Translations under genes and position numbers: made by a program
Notes under the pieces: generated by a model
What the model was told of the DNA's origin: nothing
Seen by the model: only the letters and a program-made list of their open reading frames with translations
Database searches by the model: none
Part shown: piece after piece, positions 33,039 through 41,074 of the stretch
Layout of the letters: every line of letters starts with the position of its first letter
Numbering within the stretch: position 1 is the stretch's first letter
Assembly: GCF_019303495.1 (NCBI RefSeq)
Contig: NZ_JAEVFI010000001.1
Location: 1-64,000 of the forward strand
From: Streptomyces sp. JJ66
Lineage (GTDB): Bacteria; Actinomycetota; Actinomycetes; Streptomycetales; Streptomycetaceae
Reading direction: 5' to 3'
Length of the DNA: 64,000 nucleotides

Positions 33039-34151
33039 TCATAGGGCGCGGGAGCCGCCGACGGGCAGGTCCCACAGGTCGGCGGGGGACCGCCCGGCCG
33101 CCGCCCACGCCGCGCGGGCCCGGGTCAGGGGTTCCAGTGGCGGTTCGCCGGACAGCAGGAACGTCGCCCAGTGCATGGGGGCCATGCGCCCAGCGCCCAG
33201 GTCAGCGCAGGCGCGCACGGCTTCCTCCGGGTTGGTGTGCACCGCGCGCAGCAGCGGGCGCGGTGCGTAGGCGCCGATCGGCATCAGCGCGAGGTCGATG
33301 CCGGGCAGACGGCGGCCGATCTCCGCGAAGTAGGGTCCGTAGCCGGTGTCTCCGGCGAAGTAGACGCGTCGTCCGTCCGGTGCGGTGAGCACCCAGCCAC
33401 CCCACAGCGAGCGGCAGCTGTCCAGCACGCCGCGCCGCGACCAGTGGTGGGAGGGCACGAAGTCGAACCGGACGTGGCCGCCGCCGGGGGCGGGCAGTTC
33501 GGCGGCCTCCCACCAGTCGAGGTCCGTCACGGTGGTGAAGCGGCGGCGACGGCACCAGGTGGCCAGGCCCGCGGGCACGAAGAGCGGCGTGTCGCGCGGC
33601 AGCCGGGCCAGGGTGGGGGCGTCGAGGTGGTCGTAGTGGTTGTGGCTGATGACGACGGCGTCGATGGGGGGCAGCGCGTCCCACGGCACGCCGACGGGTG
33701 TGATGCGTTCGGGTGTGCCCAGGATGCGGCGGGACCACACCGGGTCCGCGAGGACGGTGAGCCCGGCGATGCTGATCACCCAGCTGGCGTGGCCCGCCCA
33801 GGTGACGGCCACGGTGTCCGCGTCGGCGCGGGGCAGCGGGCCGGGCTCGACAGGCAGCTGGGGGCGCTGCGTGCGCAGGGCCTCCTCGTCCGGGCGCATG
33901 GCGCCGCCACGGGCAGCGCGCAGGATGGCCAGGGGGCCAGGCAGCGGCTCGGTGAGCCGGTCGCCGAAACCGCGCGGCCACCGGCGGCGCGCGCCTACAG
34001 GCCGCAGGGCTGTGCCGTCGCTTCGCGCGCCCGCCAGCCCGGGCGGGGCTGCTCGCCGTTTGTGGCCCCCGAGCGGGTCGCTGGCACGCCCCCGTGCTCG
34101 CTTATGGGTCTGGGTCTGTTCCTGGTGAGCGTGATGGTCCTGTTCCGTCAT
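33039..34151 (-). CDS. MBL-fold metallo-hydrolase (NAPE-PLD/UlaG-like)
   Basis: A 370-residue protein. The metal motif HNHYDHLD (about 175-182) and further ligands in PSHHW and AGDTGYGPYF, with MHWATF at the end, match zinc-dependent hydrolases related to N-acyl-phosphatidylethanolamine phospholipase D. The first 90 residues are basic and low complexity. Substrate unknown; a phosphodiester or lactone is typical. The start overlaps the stop of the aminotransferase-like gene (ATGA), so these two proteins are made together. Confidence 0.88.
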   Translation of the reverse strand: MTEQDHHAHQEQTQTHKRARGRASDPLGGHKRRAAPPGLAGARSDGTALRPVGARRRWPRGFGDRLTEPLPGPLAILRAARGGAMRPDEEALRTQRPQLPVEPGPLPRADADTVAVTWAGHASWVISIAGLTVLADPVWSRRILGTPERITPVGVPWDALPPIDAVVISHNHYDHLDAPTLARLPRDTPLFVPAGLATWCRRRRFTTVTDLDWWEAAELPAPGGGHVRFDFVPSHHWSRRGVLDSCRSLWGGWVLTAPDGRRVYFAGDTGYGPYFAEIGRRLPGIDLALMPIGAYAPRPLLRAVHTNPEEAVRACADLGAGRMAPMHWATFLLSGEPPLEPLTRARAAWAAAGRSPADLWDLPVGGSRAL

Positions 34152-35239
34152 TCTTCTTCGCTTCCCGTCAGCTCGGCCAGCGCGGCCTCCACCCGGGCCA
34201 ACGCTTCGGCCCCCGCGTGCGGTTCCGCCGGGTCGGGGGTGGAAAGCCGGAAACGCAGGGCGTGCGCGTCGTCCCCGAAGCGGTGACCGCCCAGTACCGC
34301 GTGGACGCCGAGTCTGGGCAGGAGAACGGCCTCCAGGGTGGCCGCGTCGGTCACCCCGTGCTCAGCCAGGCGAGGACGGAGCGGGTCGAGGTCGGGGTAG
34401 AGGTGGCGTCCGGCGTGCGGGGGGCGGCAGAGCCCGCCGACGGCGGTGACCGCGTGGCACAGGGCGGTGGCGTACTGGGCGTGGGTGCGCGCGGCGGTGG
34501 TCCACTGGGTGCGCAGGCGTGCGGGCTCGGCGAGCGCGGAGGCGGCATCCGCGCAGGTGGCCGGGTCCGGCTCGGGCAGCCGCAGCGCGGCCAGCACCCG
34601 GCGTACGGCGTCCGCGAGGGCTCGGCCCCGCCCGGTCGCGGGCAGGCGGGCGAGGGCCGGGGCGGGGCGGGTACGGGTCGGTCCGGGCGGCAGCAGGGCG
34701 GCACCGAGGTCGGTCAGCACCACGACGTCCTCCGCGTCCGGTGTGCCGGGGGTGTGCAGGATCTCGGCGGGGCTGACGATGACGGTCTCGTGCGGGTCGT
34801 GCACGGTGTCGCGCCAGCTCTCGTCGCTGACGACGAGCAGCCCCTCGTCCGCCGCCGCCTCACAGACCTCGTGCAGCAGTTCGGGCGGCGGGACGGTGCC
34901 GGTGGGGTCGTCGGCGACGGACAGGACCAGCACGCCCGGGTCGCCTCCCTGGGCGCGGGAGCGGCGCACGGTCTCCAGCAGCACGAAGGGGTCCGGGAGG
35001 CCGCCGCACTCGGCGGGCGTGGGCACGAGGTGGACGGCCCGGCCCAGCGTGCGGGCCTGGGCGGCATGCCACGGCGGGCCGGGGCGCGGCAGCAGCACGC
35101 CGCGCGGCCCGGCGGCGGCGAGCACGGCCAGCAGCAGGACCGGCGCCCCGGGTGCCGTGATCACGTGCGGCGGCTCAGTGGGCAGGCCGCGGCGGTGCCA
35201 GTACCCGCAGGCGGCACCCGCCACGTCCGCTCCCGCCAT
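34148..35239 (-). CDS. Aminotransferase class I/II-fold protein lacking any lysine
   Basis: A 363-residue protein with the type I PLP fold: SVADDPTGTVPPPELLHEVCEA (the N-P-T-G region, here DPTG), LLVVSDESWRD with the aspartate that binds the PLP ring nitrogen, and a C-terminal small domain ending FRLSTPDP. The usual SxSK motif is replaced by VVVLTDLGAALLPP, and I find no lysine at all in the whole protein, so it cannot form the internal aldimine. It may bind PLP or a ligand without transaminating. RBS AGGAGG precedes ATG 35239. It is translationally coupled to the metallo-hydrolase. Confidence 0.75.
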   Translation of the reverse strand: MAGADVAGAACGYWHRRGLPTEPPHVITAPGAPVLLLAVLAAAGPRGVLLPRPGPPWHAAQARTLGRAVHLVPTPAECGGLPDPFVLLETVRRSRAQGGDPGVLVLSVADDPTGTVPPPELLHEVCEAAADEGLLVVSDESWRDTVHDPHETVIVSPAEILHTPGTPDAEDVVVLTDLGAALLPPGPTRTRPAPALARLPATGRGRALADAVRRVLAALRLPEPDPATCADAASALAEPARLRTQWTTAARTHAQYATALCHAVTAVGGLCRPPHAGRHLYPDLDPLRPRLAEHGVTDAATLEAVLLPRLGVHAVLGGHRFGDDAHALRFRLSTPDPAEPHAGAEALARVEAALAELTGSEEE

Positions 35240-35409
35240 CACGCCTCCTCGTCCCGTCCCACGATGGCAGACGCGCGCGCGACCCGCCTGACCAGAGGAC
35301 GGACGGGCTGAGCCGCGGTTGCCGGGTGTCGGGCCCGGGCGCAGGATGGGCGGTGTCGTCACGGATGCACCCGGACGGCACCGCACAAGCGTCCACGTGG
35401 AGGTAACCC

Positions 35410-35829
35410 ATGACCACGGCGAAGGACATCATGCATCCCGGTGCGCAGTGGATTCCCGCCACCGAAACCCTCGACCGCGCCGCGCAGCTCATGCGCGAGA
35501 TGGACGTCGGCGCGCTGCCGGTCAGCGACGCGGACGAACGGCTCTGCGGCATCATCACCGACCGCGACATCGTGGTGAAGTGTGTGGCGGCCGGACACGA
35601 TCCCTCCCGCGTCACCTGCGGCGACCTGTGCCAGGGCACGCCCCGCTGGATCGACGCCAGCGCCGACATCTCCGACGTTCTGACCGAAATGGAGTCCCAC
35701 CAGATCCGGCGGCTGCCGGTGATCGAGAACAAGCGGCTCGTCGGCATGATCAGTGAGGCCGACCTGGCCCACCACCTGTCAGACGGGCAGATCGCGCACT
35801 TCGTCGAGAGCGTCTACAGCCACCACTGA
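35410..35829 (+). CDS. CBS-domain protein
   Basis: A 139-residue protein made of two CBS motifs (about 1-65 and 70-135): TAKDIMHPGAQWIPATETL, DVGALPVSDADERLCGIITD and QIRRLPVIENKRLVGMISEA. Paired CBS domains form a Bateman module that binds AMP, ATP or other adenosyl ligands and senses energy state. There is no attached effector domain, so it probably acts by binding a partner. RBS GGAGGT precedes the ATG. It is monocistronic, with a terminator directly after. Confidence 0.92.
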   Translation: MTTAKDIMHPGAQWIPATETLDRAAQLMREMDVGALPVSDADERLCGIITDRDIVVKCVAAGHDPSRVTCGDLCQGTPRWIDASADISDVLTEMESHQIRRLPVIENKRLVGMISEADLAHHLSDGQIAHFVESVYSHH

Positions 35830-35840
35830 CCCCTCAGACC

Positions 35841-35878
35841 GCCCCGCCCGTCGCAGCGGACGTAGCGACGGGCGGGGC
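35841..35878. terminator. Bidirectional terminator between convergent genes
   Basis: GCCCCGCCCGTCGC (35841-35854) pairs perfectly with 35865-35878; 10-base loop. It lies between the CBS gene and the convergent S9 peptidase gene. Confidence 0.85.
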
Positions 35879-35913
35879 CCCACCGGCCGCCACCGGCCCG
35901 GCGAGTGGGCCGG

Positions 35914-37914
35914 TCAATCCGTGCCTGCCGCGTCGGCGAAGCCAAACACCTGTGCATACAGGGCCAGTTCGGCTTCCGCACAGCGTGCGATCGTCTCGGC
36001 GCGGCGGAAGCCGTGCGACTCGCCTTCGAAGGTGAGGTAGGTGTGCGGCGGGGGCGGCGCGCCCGCACGGCGTTCCAGTGCGGCGAGGAACCGCTCGCAC
36101 TGCTCGGGCGGGCAGATCGGGTCGTCCAGTCCCTGGAGCAGCAGGAACGGCACCCGGACCCGGTCGGCGTGACGCACCGGGGAGCGCTCCCGGTACCGCT
36201 CGGCGTCCCGTTCCACGTCGCCGATGAGGCTGTCGAGGTAGCGGGACTCGAAGTCGTGGGTGCCGCCGCCCGCCCAGCCCTCCGGCTCCAGGACGGGGTA
36301 GCTGATCGCGGCGCAGGCGTAGACCCCTTCGGCGGCCGGGGACGTCAGGGACACCGCCGACGTCCAGCCGCCCGCGCTGCCGCCACGGATGGCGAGCCGG
36401 GAGCGGTCGGCGGCGCCCTCCGCCACCAGGCCCAGCGCGACGGTCGCGCAGTCCTCGACGTCCACCACGCCCCAGGCGCCGCGCAGCCGCTCCCGGTAGG
36501 CGCGGCCGTACCCGGTGGAGCCGCCGTAGTTGACCTCCGCGACGCCGATGCCACGGCTGGTGAAGTAGGCGATGCCCAGGTCCAGCACGAGCGGCGCCCG
36601 CCCGGTGGGACCGCCGTGCACCCACACCACGTAGGGCGGGAGTTCGCCTGGCTGACCGGTGTGTTCCGGGTGCCGTGGCGGGTAGACCTGCGCGTGCACC
36701 GCGCGGCCGTCCGCCCCGGTGAACGTGCGCTCCACGGGCTCGGGGTAGTAGGCGGGGTCCACGCGGTCGGTGTGCGGCCGGGCCAGGACGCGGCAGTGAC
36801 CGGTCTGGGTGTCCAGCTCGACGATCTCGAAGGCGCGGTCCGGCGCGGCGGCGACCCCGATCACGCGGGTGCCCTCGACGGCCAGCGCCGCCGCCCACTC
36901 CGTCCACGGCCCGGACGCGTCCACCAGCTCCCCCGCATGCGGGTCGAGTATGCCCAGCCGCTGCCCGCCCTGGCCGTGCAGCACCGCGACCGGGCCCTCG
37001 GGCAGCGGCGCGAACCAGCGCTGCCCCACGCGCCACAGGGGCCCGGCGCACTCCTCCTCGCACGGCCACAGGCTGACCGGCGCCCCGCCCGCCGGGTCCA
37101 CCCGGTGCAGGTTCCACCAGCCGGTGCGGTCGGTGACGGCGAGCAGGGTGCCATCGGCCGCCCACTCCACCTGCGCCACCGACTCCGCTGGCCCGCCCAG
37201 CACCGTGCGCGCGTCCGTCAGCCGCCCGTCGCCGGTGACGTGGGCCAGGCGCAGTTCGGTGCCGTCCCAGGGCATGCGCGGGTGGTCCCAGGCCAGCCAG
37301 GCGGCCCGGCGGCCGTCCGGGTCCAGCCGGGGGCCGGTGACGAAATCGTGGGTCGGGGCGGTGAGTTCGCGGACGGCGGCGCGGTCGTGCGCGGCTGAGC
37401 CGTCCAGCGGTACGGCCGCCAGGACGCGGCGCACGTCGGTGGGCGCATCGCCGGTGAACTCCTCCAGCACGCACCACACCTGGCCGCGCGCGGGCAGCAC
37501 CACCGGGTCCGCCCAGCGCAGCCCCTGGCCCACCGGTGATACCGGGGTGAGCGGGCGGGGCGCGGCACCGGGCGCGTCCGGCTCCAGGGCGTACAGGCGC
37601 TGGTCGGCGTGGTGGGCGAACACCAGCAGCGGTCCGCCCTCGGCGCGCGGCGCCCCGGCCCACGCCGCGCCGCCGTACTCCATGACCCGGGTCCGCACGT
37701 CCCACGGCGGCGGCAGTACGGACTCCGGTTCGCCGTCGCCGTCGCCGCGCAGCCGCAGCAGGGCGTGCCGTCCGCCCTCGCCCGGGCGCGGCTCGGTCCA
37801 CCACAGCTCCGCTCCCACGGTGCCGGGGAAATCCGGGCGGCCAGCGTCCGCCGCGACCAGGGCGGCGTCCACGGGTGAGGGCCAGGTGCCGTACGGGGCC
37901 GGGGTGCGGGTCAT
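35914..37914 (-). CDS. S9 family peptidase (prolyl oligopeptidase type)
   Basis: A 666-residue enzyme: an N-terminal beta-propeller (about 1-390) and a C-terminal alpha/beta hydrolase. The nucleophile is in IRGGSAGGWTSA, the acid in LLLQGLDDPICPPEQ, and the histidine in FEGESHGFRRAE. The oxyanion motif VWVHGGPTG is present. No signal peptide is seen, so it is a cytosolic peptidase or acylaminoacyl peptidase. It lies at the end of a run of three peptidase genes (M55, M20, S9) on one strand, suggesting a peptide-degrading unit. Confidence 0.93.
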   Translation of the reverse strand: MTRTPAPYGTWPSPVDAALVAADAGRPDFPGTVGAELWWTEPRPGEGGRHALLRLRGDGDGEPESVLPPPWDVRTRVMEYGGAAWAGAPRAEGGPLLVFAHHADQRLYALEPDAPGAAPRPLTPVSPVGQGLRWADPVVLPARGQVWCVLEEFTGDAPTDVRRVLAAVPLDGSAAHDRAAVRELTAPTHDFVTGPRLDPDGRRAAWLAWDHPRMPWDGTELRLAHVTGDGRLTDARTVLGGPAESVAQVEWAADGTLLAVTDRTGWWNLHRVDPAGGAPVSLWPCEEECAGPLWRVGQRWFAPLPEGPVAVLHGQGGQRLGILDPHAGELVDASGPWTEWAAALAVEGTRVIGVAAAPDRAFEIVELDTQTGHCRVLARPHTDRVDPAYYPEPVERTFTGADGRAVHAQVYPPRHPEHTGQPGELPPYVVWVHGGPTGRAPLVLDLGIAYFTSRGIGVAEVNYGGSTGYGRAYRERLRGAWGVVDVEDCATVALGLVAEGAADRSRLAIRGGSAGGWTSAVSLTSPAAEGVYACAAISYPVLEPEGWAGGGTHDFESRYLDSLIGDVERDAERYRERSPVRHADRVRVPFLLLQGLDDPICPPEQCERFLAALERRAGAPPPPHTYLTFEGESHGFRRAETIARCAEAELALYAQVFGFADAAGTD

Positions 37915-38011
37915 GGGCGGCCGTCCTCCTTCGGGAGCGGGCGGAGTGGTGGCAGGGCGCGCGGACGGTGGCAGCCCCGGCGGCGGGCCTGCGGGCTGCG
38001 GGCGCGGGCCG

Positions 38012-39400
38012 TCACAGGGCGCGCAGGGCGCGGTCGAGGACGCGCAGGCCGAAGTGCAGGGCGTCGGCGGGCACCCGTTCGTCCACGCCGTGGAAGAGCG
38101 CGCCGTAGTCGAAGCCGGGCGGCAGCCGCAGCGGTGAGAAGCCGTACCCGGCGATGCCCAGGCGGGAGAACTGCTTGGCGTCGGTGCCTCCGGCCATGCA
38201 GTACGGCACGGCGTACGCGCCGGGGTCGAAGTGCTCGACCGCCTCGCACAAGGTGGCGTACGTCGGGGAGTCCACCGGGGCCTGGAGCGGGATCTCGCGG
38301 TGTGCGAACTCCCAGGAGACGTCGTCGCCGGTGAGCGCGTCCAGGGTGCGGACGAACTCGTCCTCGGCCCCCGGGAGCATGCGCCCGTCCACGTGTGCCG
38401 TGGCGCTGCCGGGAATGACGTTCACCTTGTAACCGGCGTCCAGCATGGTGGGGTTGGCGCTGTTGCGCAGCACGGGGCGGACCAGGGTGGCGGCCGAGCC
38501 GAGCTTGTCCAGCAGGGCGTCGGCGTCGAAGCCGGGCGCGTCCAGATCGCCGGTCTCGACGCCGTGCAGGGCGGCCAGCCGCCGCAGCGCGGCGCGGACC
38601 GTGGGCGTCAGGCGCACCGGCCACTCGTGGGCACCGATGCGCAAGACGGCGGCGGACAGCCGGGTGACGGCGTTGGCACGGTTGACCTTCGAGCCGTGTC
38701 CGGCGGTGCCGCGCGCCGTCAGCCGCAGCCAGGCGGTGCCGCGTTCGGCGGAGCCCACCGGGTACAGGCGCAGCCCGTCGTCGGTGTGGAAGGTGAACGC
38801 GCCGGACTCGCTCAGCCCCTCCGTGCACCCCTCGAACAGCTCCGGGTGCCGCTGGGCGAGGAAGCGGGCGCCGTACTCGGCGGTGTCCTCCTCGTCGGCG
38901 GTGAAGGCCAGCACCACGTCCCGGCGCGGGCGGACCCCCGCACGGGCCCAGGCCCGCATCAGGGTGAGGACCATCGCGTCCATGTTCTTCATGTCGATCG
39001 CGCCGCGCCCCCACACGCAGCCGTCCCGCAGCTCGCCGGAGAACGGGTGCACCCTCCACTCGGCCGGGTCGGCCGGGACGACGTCGAGGTGGCCGTGGAC
39101 CAGCAGCGCGTCGGCCGCCGGGTCCGTGCCCGCGATCCGGGCGACGACGTTCGTCCGTCCCGGCGCCTTCTCCAGCAGCTGGGCCGCGATACCGGCGTCC
39201 GCCAGCTGCCCGGCGACGTACTCGGCCGCCGCGCGTTCGCTGCCGTCGCCACCGCCACGGTTGGTGGTGTCGCACCGGATCAGCTCGGCCGTGGCGCTCA
39301 CCACCTCCTCCAGCGCCCTCGCGTCGATCGCCGCCGTGGCCACCACGTTCTCGCCGTTCTCGCCGTTCTCGCCGTTCTCGCCGCTGCCGCCTTCAGCCAT
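38012..39400 (-). CDS. M20 family metallopeptidase
   Basis: A 462-residue zinc peptidase of the ArgE/DapE/CPG2 group. Metal ligands are seen in LLVHGHLDVVP, GRGAIDMKNMDA (bridging Asp) and FTADEEDTAEYG (catalytic Glu plus ligand); CMAGGTDAKQF and LFHGVDERVP supply the last. The lid domain is inserted after GTAGHGSKV. The N-terminus contains four copies of a GEN tripeptide repeat. It overlaps the M55 gene by 8 bp and so is coupled to it. Likely a dipeptidase or aminoacylase; the substrate is not predicted. Confidence 0.92.
   Translation of the reverse strand: MAEGGSGENGENGENGENVVATAAIDARALEEVVSATAELIRCDTTNRGGGDGSERAAAEYVAGQLADAGIAAQLLEKAPGRTNVVARIAGTDPAADALLVHGHLDVVPADPAEWRVHPFSGELRDGCVWGRGAIDMKNMDAMVLTLMRAWARAGVRPRRDVVLAFTADEEDTAEYGARFLAQRHPELFEGCTEGLSESGAFTFHTDDGLRLYPVGSAERGTAWLRLTARGTAGHGSKVNRANAVTRLSAAVLRIGAHEWPVRLTPTVRAALRRLAALHGVETGDLDAPGFDADALLDKLGSAATLVRPVLRNSANPTMLDAGYKVNVIPGSATAHVDGRMLPGAEDEFVRTLDALTGDDVSWEFAHREIPLQAPVDSPTYATLCEAVEHFDPGAYAVPYCMAGGTDAKQFSRLGIAGYGFSPLRLPPGFDYGALFHGVDERVPADALHFGLRVLDRALRAL
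39350..39388 (-). repeat. 9-bp tandem repeat encoding GEN tripeptides
   Basis: About four perfect copies of GAGAACGGC (minus strand) at the N-terminus of the M20 peptidase gene. The copy number is likely variable. Confidence 0.85.
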
Positions 39401-40223
39401 ACGCTTCCTCCACCGCCGCGGAGACGATCGTCGTCACCGCCTTGAAACACCGGATTCCCTCGTACATGTCGGGCGCGGTGTAGGCCACGCGCCGCTCCCC
39501 CGCGCGCTCCACGCCCGGCACCACCGTCGCCGCTCCGGCCAGGTGTTCGGCGTCGAACTCGACCGCCACCTCGTGCGCGGTGACCACCGGCTCGTGCCGC
39601 ACCGCCAGGGCCACGGCCTCGCGGGCCGCCGCCTCGATGGCCGCCGCGGTCACGGCGGGTGCCCGGCAGACGGCGGCGTAGCGGGAGACGTAGTCCTTGA
39701 CGGCCGCCGTGCGGGCGGTGGGCGCGTAGCCCTTGGCGTCCTGGCAGGCGCGGTCGTCCCCGGTGACGAGCACCACCGGCACCCCGAACTCGGCGCAGAC
39801 CAGGGCGTTCAGCAGGCCCTCGCTGGCCCGGGCGCCGTCCACCCACACACCGGTGACCGAATTGGCCAGATAGGTGTGGGCCAGGACGCCTTCGGCCCCG
39901 GCTGCGGCGTGGTAGCCGACGAACGCCACCCCGTCCACGTCGCCGTGCTGCACCCCCTCGACCATCGACAGCGCCTTGTGCCGCCCGGTGAGCAGTTCGG
40001 CGCGTGCGTCGAGCTGTTCGAGCAGCAGGTTACGCATCGTCCAGTGTGCCTCGTTGACCAGCACCTCGTCGGCGCCCCCGGCGAAGAACCCGGCGACGGC
40101 GGCGTTCACGTCCCCGGTGAACAGTGTCCGGCAGCGCTCCCACTGGCGGTGACCGGGCAGCACGTCGTCCGGCCAGGTGACGCCGGTGGCGCCCTCCATG
40201 TCAGCGCTGACAAGGATCTTCAT
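39393..40223 (-). CDS. M55 family D-aminopeptidase (DppA-like)
   Basis: A 276-residue protein opening MKILVSADMEGATGVTWPDD, where the Asp and Glu are zinc ligands in DppA; DVDGVAFVGYHAAAG and LAHTYLANSV are further hallmarks. DppA is a self-compartmentalising zinc D-aminopeptidase that trims D-amino-acid peptides, for example from cell-wall turnover. ATG 40223 is the family start; a longer frame to 40244 has no support. It is first in an operon with the M20 peptidase. Confidence 0.92.
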   Translation of the reverse strand: MKILVSADMEGATGVTWPDDVLPGHRQWERCRTLFTGDVNAAVAGFFAGGADEVLVNEAHWTMRNLLLEQLDARAELLTGRHKALSMVEGVQHGDVDGVAFVGYHAAAGAEGVLAHTYLANSVTGVWVDGARASEGLLNALVCAEFGVPVVLVTGDDRACQDAKGYAPTARTAAVKDYVSRYAAVCRAPAVTAAAIEAAAREAVALAVRHEPVVTAHEVAVEFDAEHLAGAATVVPGVERAGERRVAYTAPDMYEGIRCFKAVTTIVSAAVEEAYG

Positions 40224-40302
40224 AGTCCGCACGTTACGCCACACGGCCCGCCCCGGGGGGTATTCCCCGGGGCCGGGAAGGGGCGGGACCGGACGGGCCT
40301 GG

Positions 40303-41010
40303 CTACCCCTTGCCCACCACCAGCCACTGCGAGGGCAGCTCCACCGGCGCGCCGTCGGCCCCGTGCTCCACCGTGCGCAGCGGCTCCCGCCCGGCCGCGA
40401 ACACCGCGAGCCCCGCCGCTTCGCACACCACCCCGACCTCCGCGTCGTCCATCTCCATCGGCGTGAGGCCGTGGGTGAAGACCGCCGCCAGGCTCTCGGG
40501 GGGACCCTCCGGGCGCCGCATGAGCTCCGTCAGCGTGTCCTTCGCCGCCACCGCCGGTTCCACCAGGAACGCGCGACCGCGTGCCCCGAGGAGTACCGCG
40601 AGTGAAGCGGCGACGCGGGCCCGGCCCTCTGGTGTGCACTGGTGCAGCACACCGCGCATATAGACGTGGACGTCGCCCAGTTCGGCGTGCAGCGCGGCCG
40701 CGGCCTGTGCGTCCGTCAGGTCCAGAACCCGGAACTCCGCGCCGCCGGTGTCGGACAGTTCGCGGGCGCGGGCTATCGCGGCGGGTGAGAAGTCGACGCC
40801 GACGACCCGGGCGAAGTGGGCCGCGAGGATCACGCTCTGCGTGCCGTTGCCGCACCCGGCGTCCACGACCGGCAGTCCGGCGCTGAAGTGCGGGGCGAAC
40901 AGCGGCAGCTGGCGTGCCACGGTGTGCTCGGGACCAGCGTCCCAGAACACGCTGCCCGGGGCGGGTGGTGCGGCGCGCCAGAAGGACTCCCACTGCTCGG
41001 TCGTCGTCAT
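40303..41010 (-). CDS. Class I SAM-dependent methyltransferase
   Basis: A 235-residue protein. Motif I is LPVVDAGCGNGTQSVILA, followed by VVGVDFSPAAIARARE and FRVLDLTD; the start TTEQWESFWRAAPP and the general layout resemble thiopurine-type or small-molecule methyltransferases. The target is unknown. ATG 41010 follows GGGA with good spacing; ATGs at 41022 and 41028 are alternatives. It stands between the M55 gene and the SpoIIE-type phosphatase gene on the same strand. Confidence 0.85.
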   Translation of the reverse strand: MTTTEQWESFWRAAPPAPGSVFWDAGPEHTVARQLPLFAPHFSAGLPVVDAGCGNGTQSVILAAHFARVVGVDFSPAAIARARELSDTGGAEFRVLDLTDAQAAAALHAELGDVHVYMRGVLHQCTPEGRARVAASLAVLLGARGRAFLVEPAVAAKDTLTELMRRPEGPPESLAAVFTHGLTPMEMDDAEVGVVCEAAGLAVFAAGREPLRTVEHGADGAPVELPSQWLVVGKG

Positions 41011-41074
41011 ACCGTCCCGCATGCGCATCCCGCCCCGCTCTCTTTGTTTGTCAGCTATCCCGGTGTTCCCGGCT

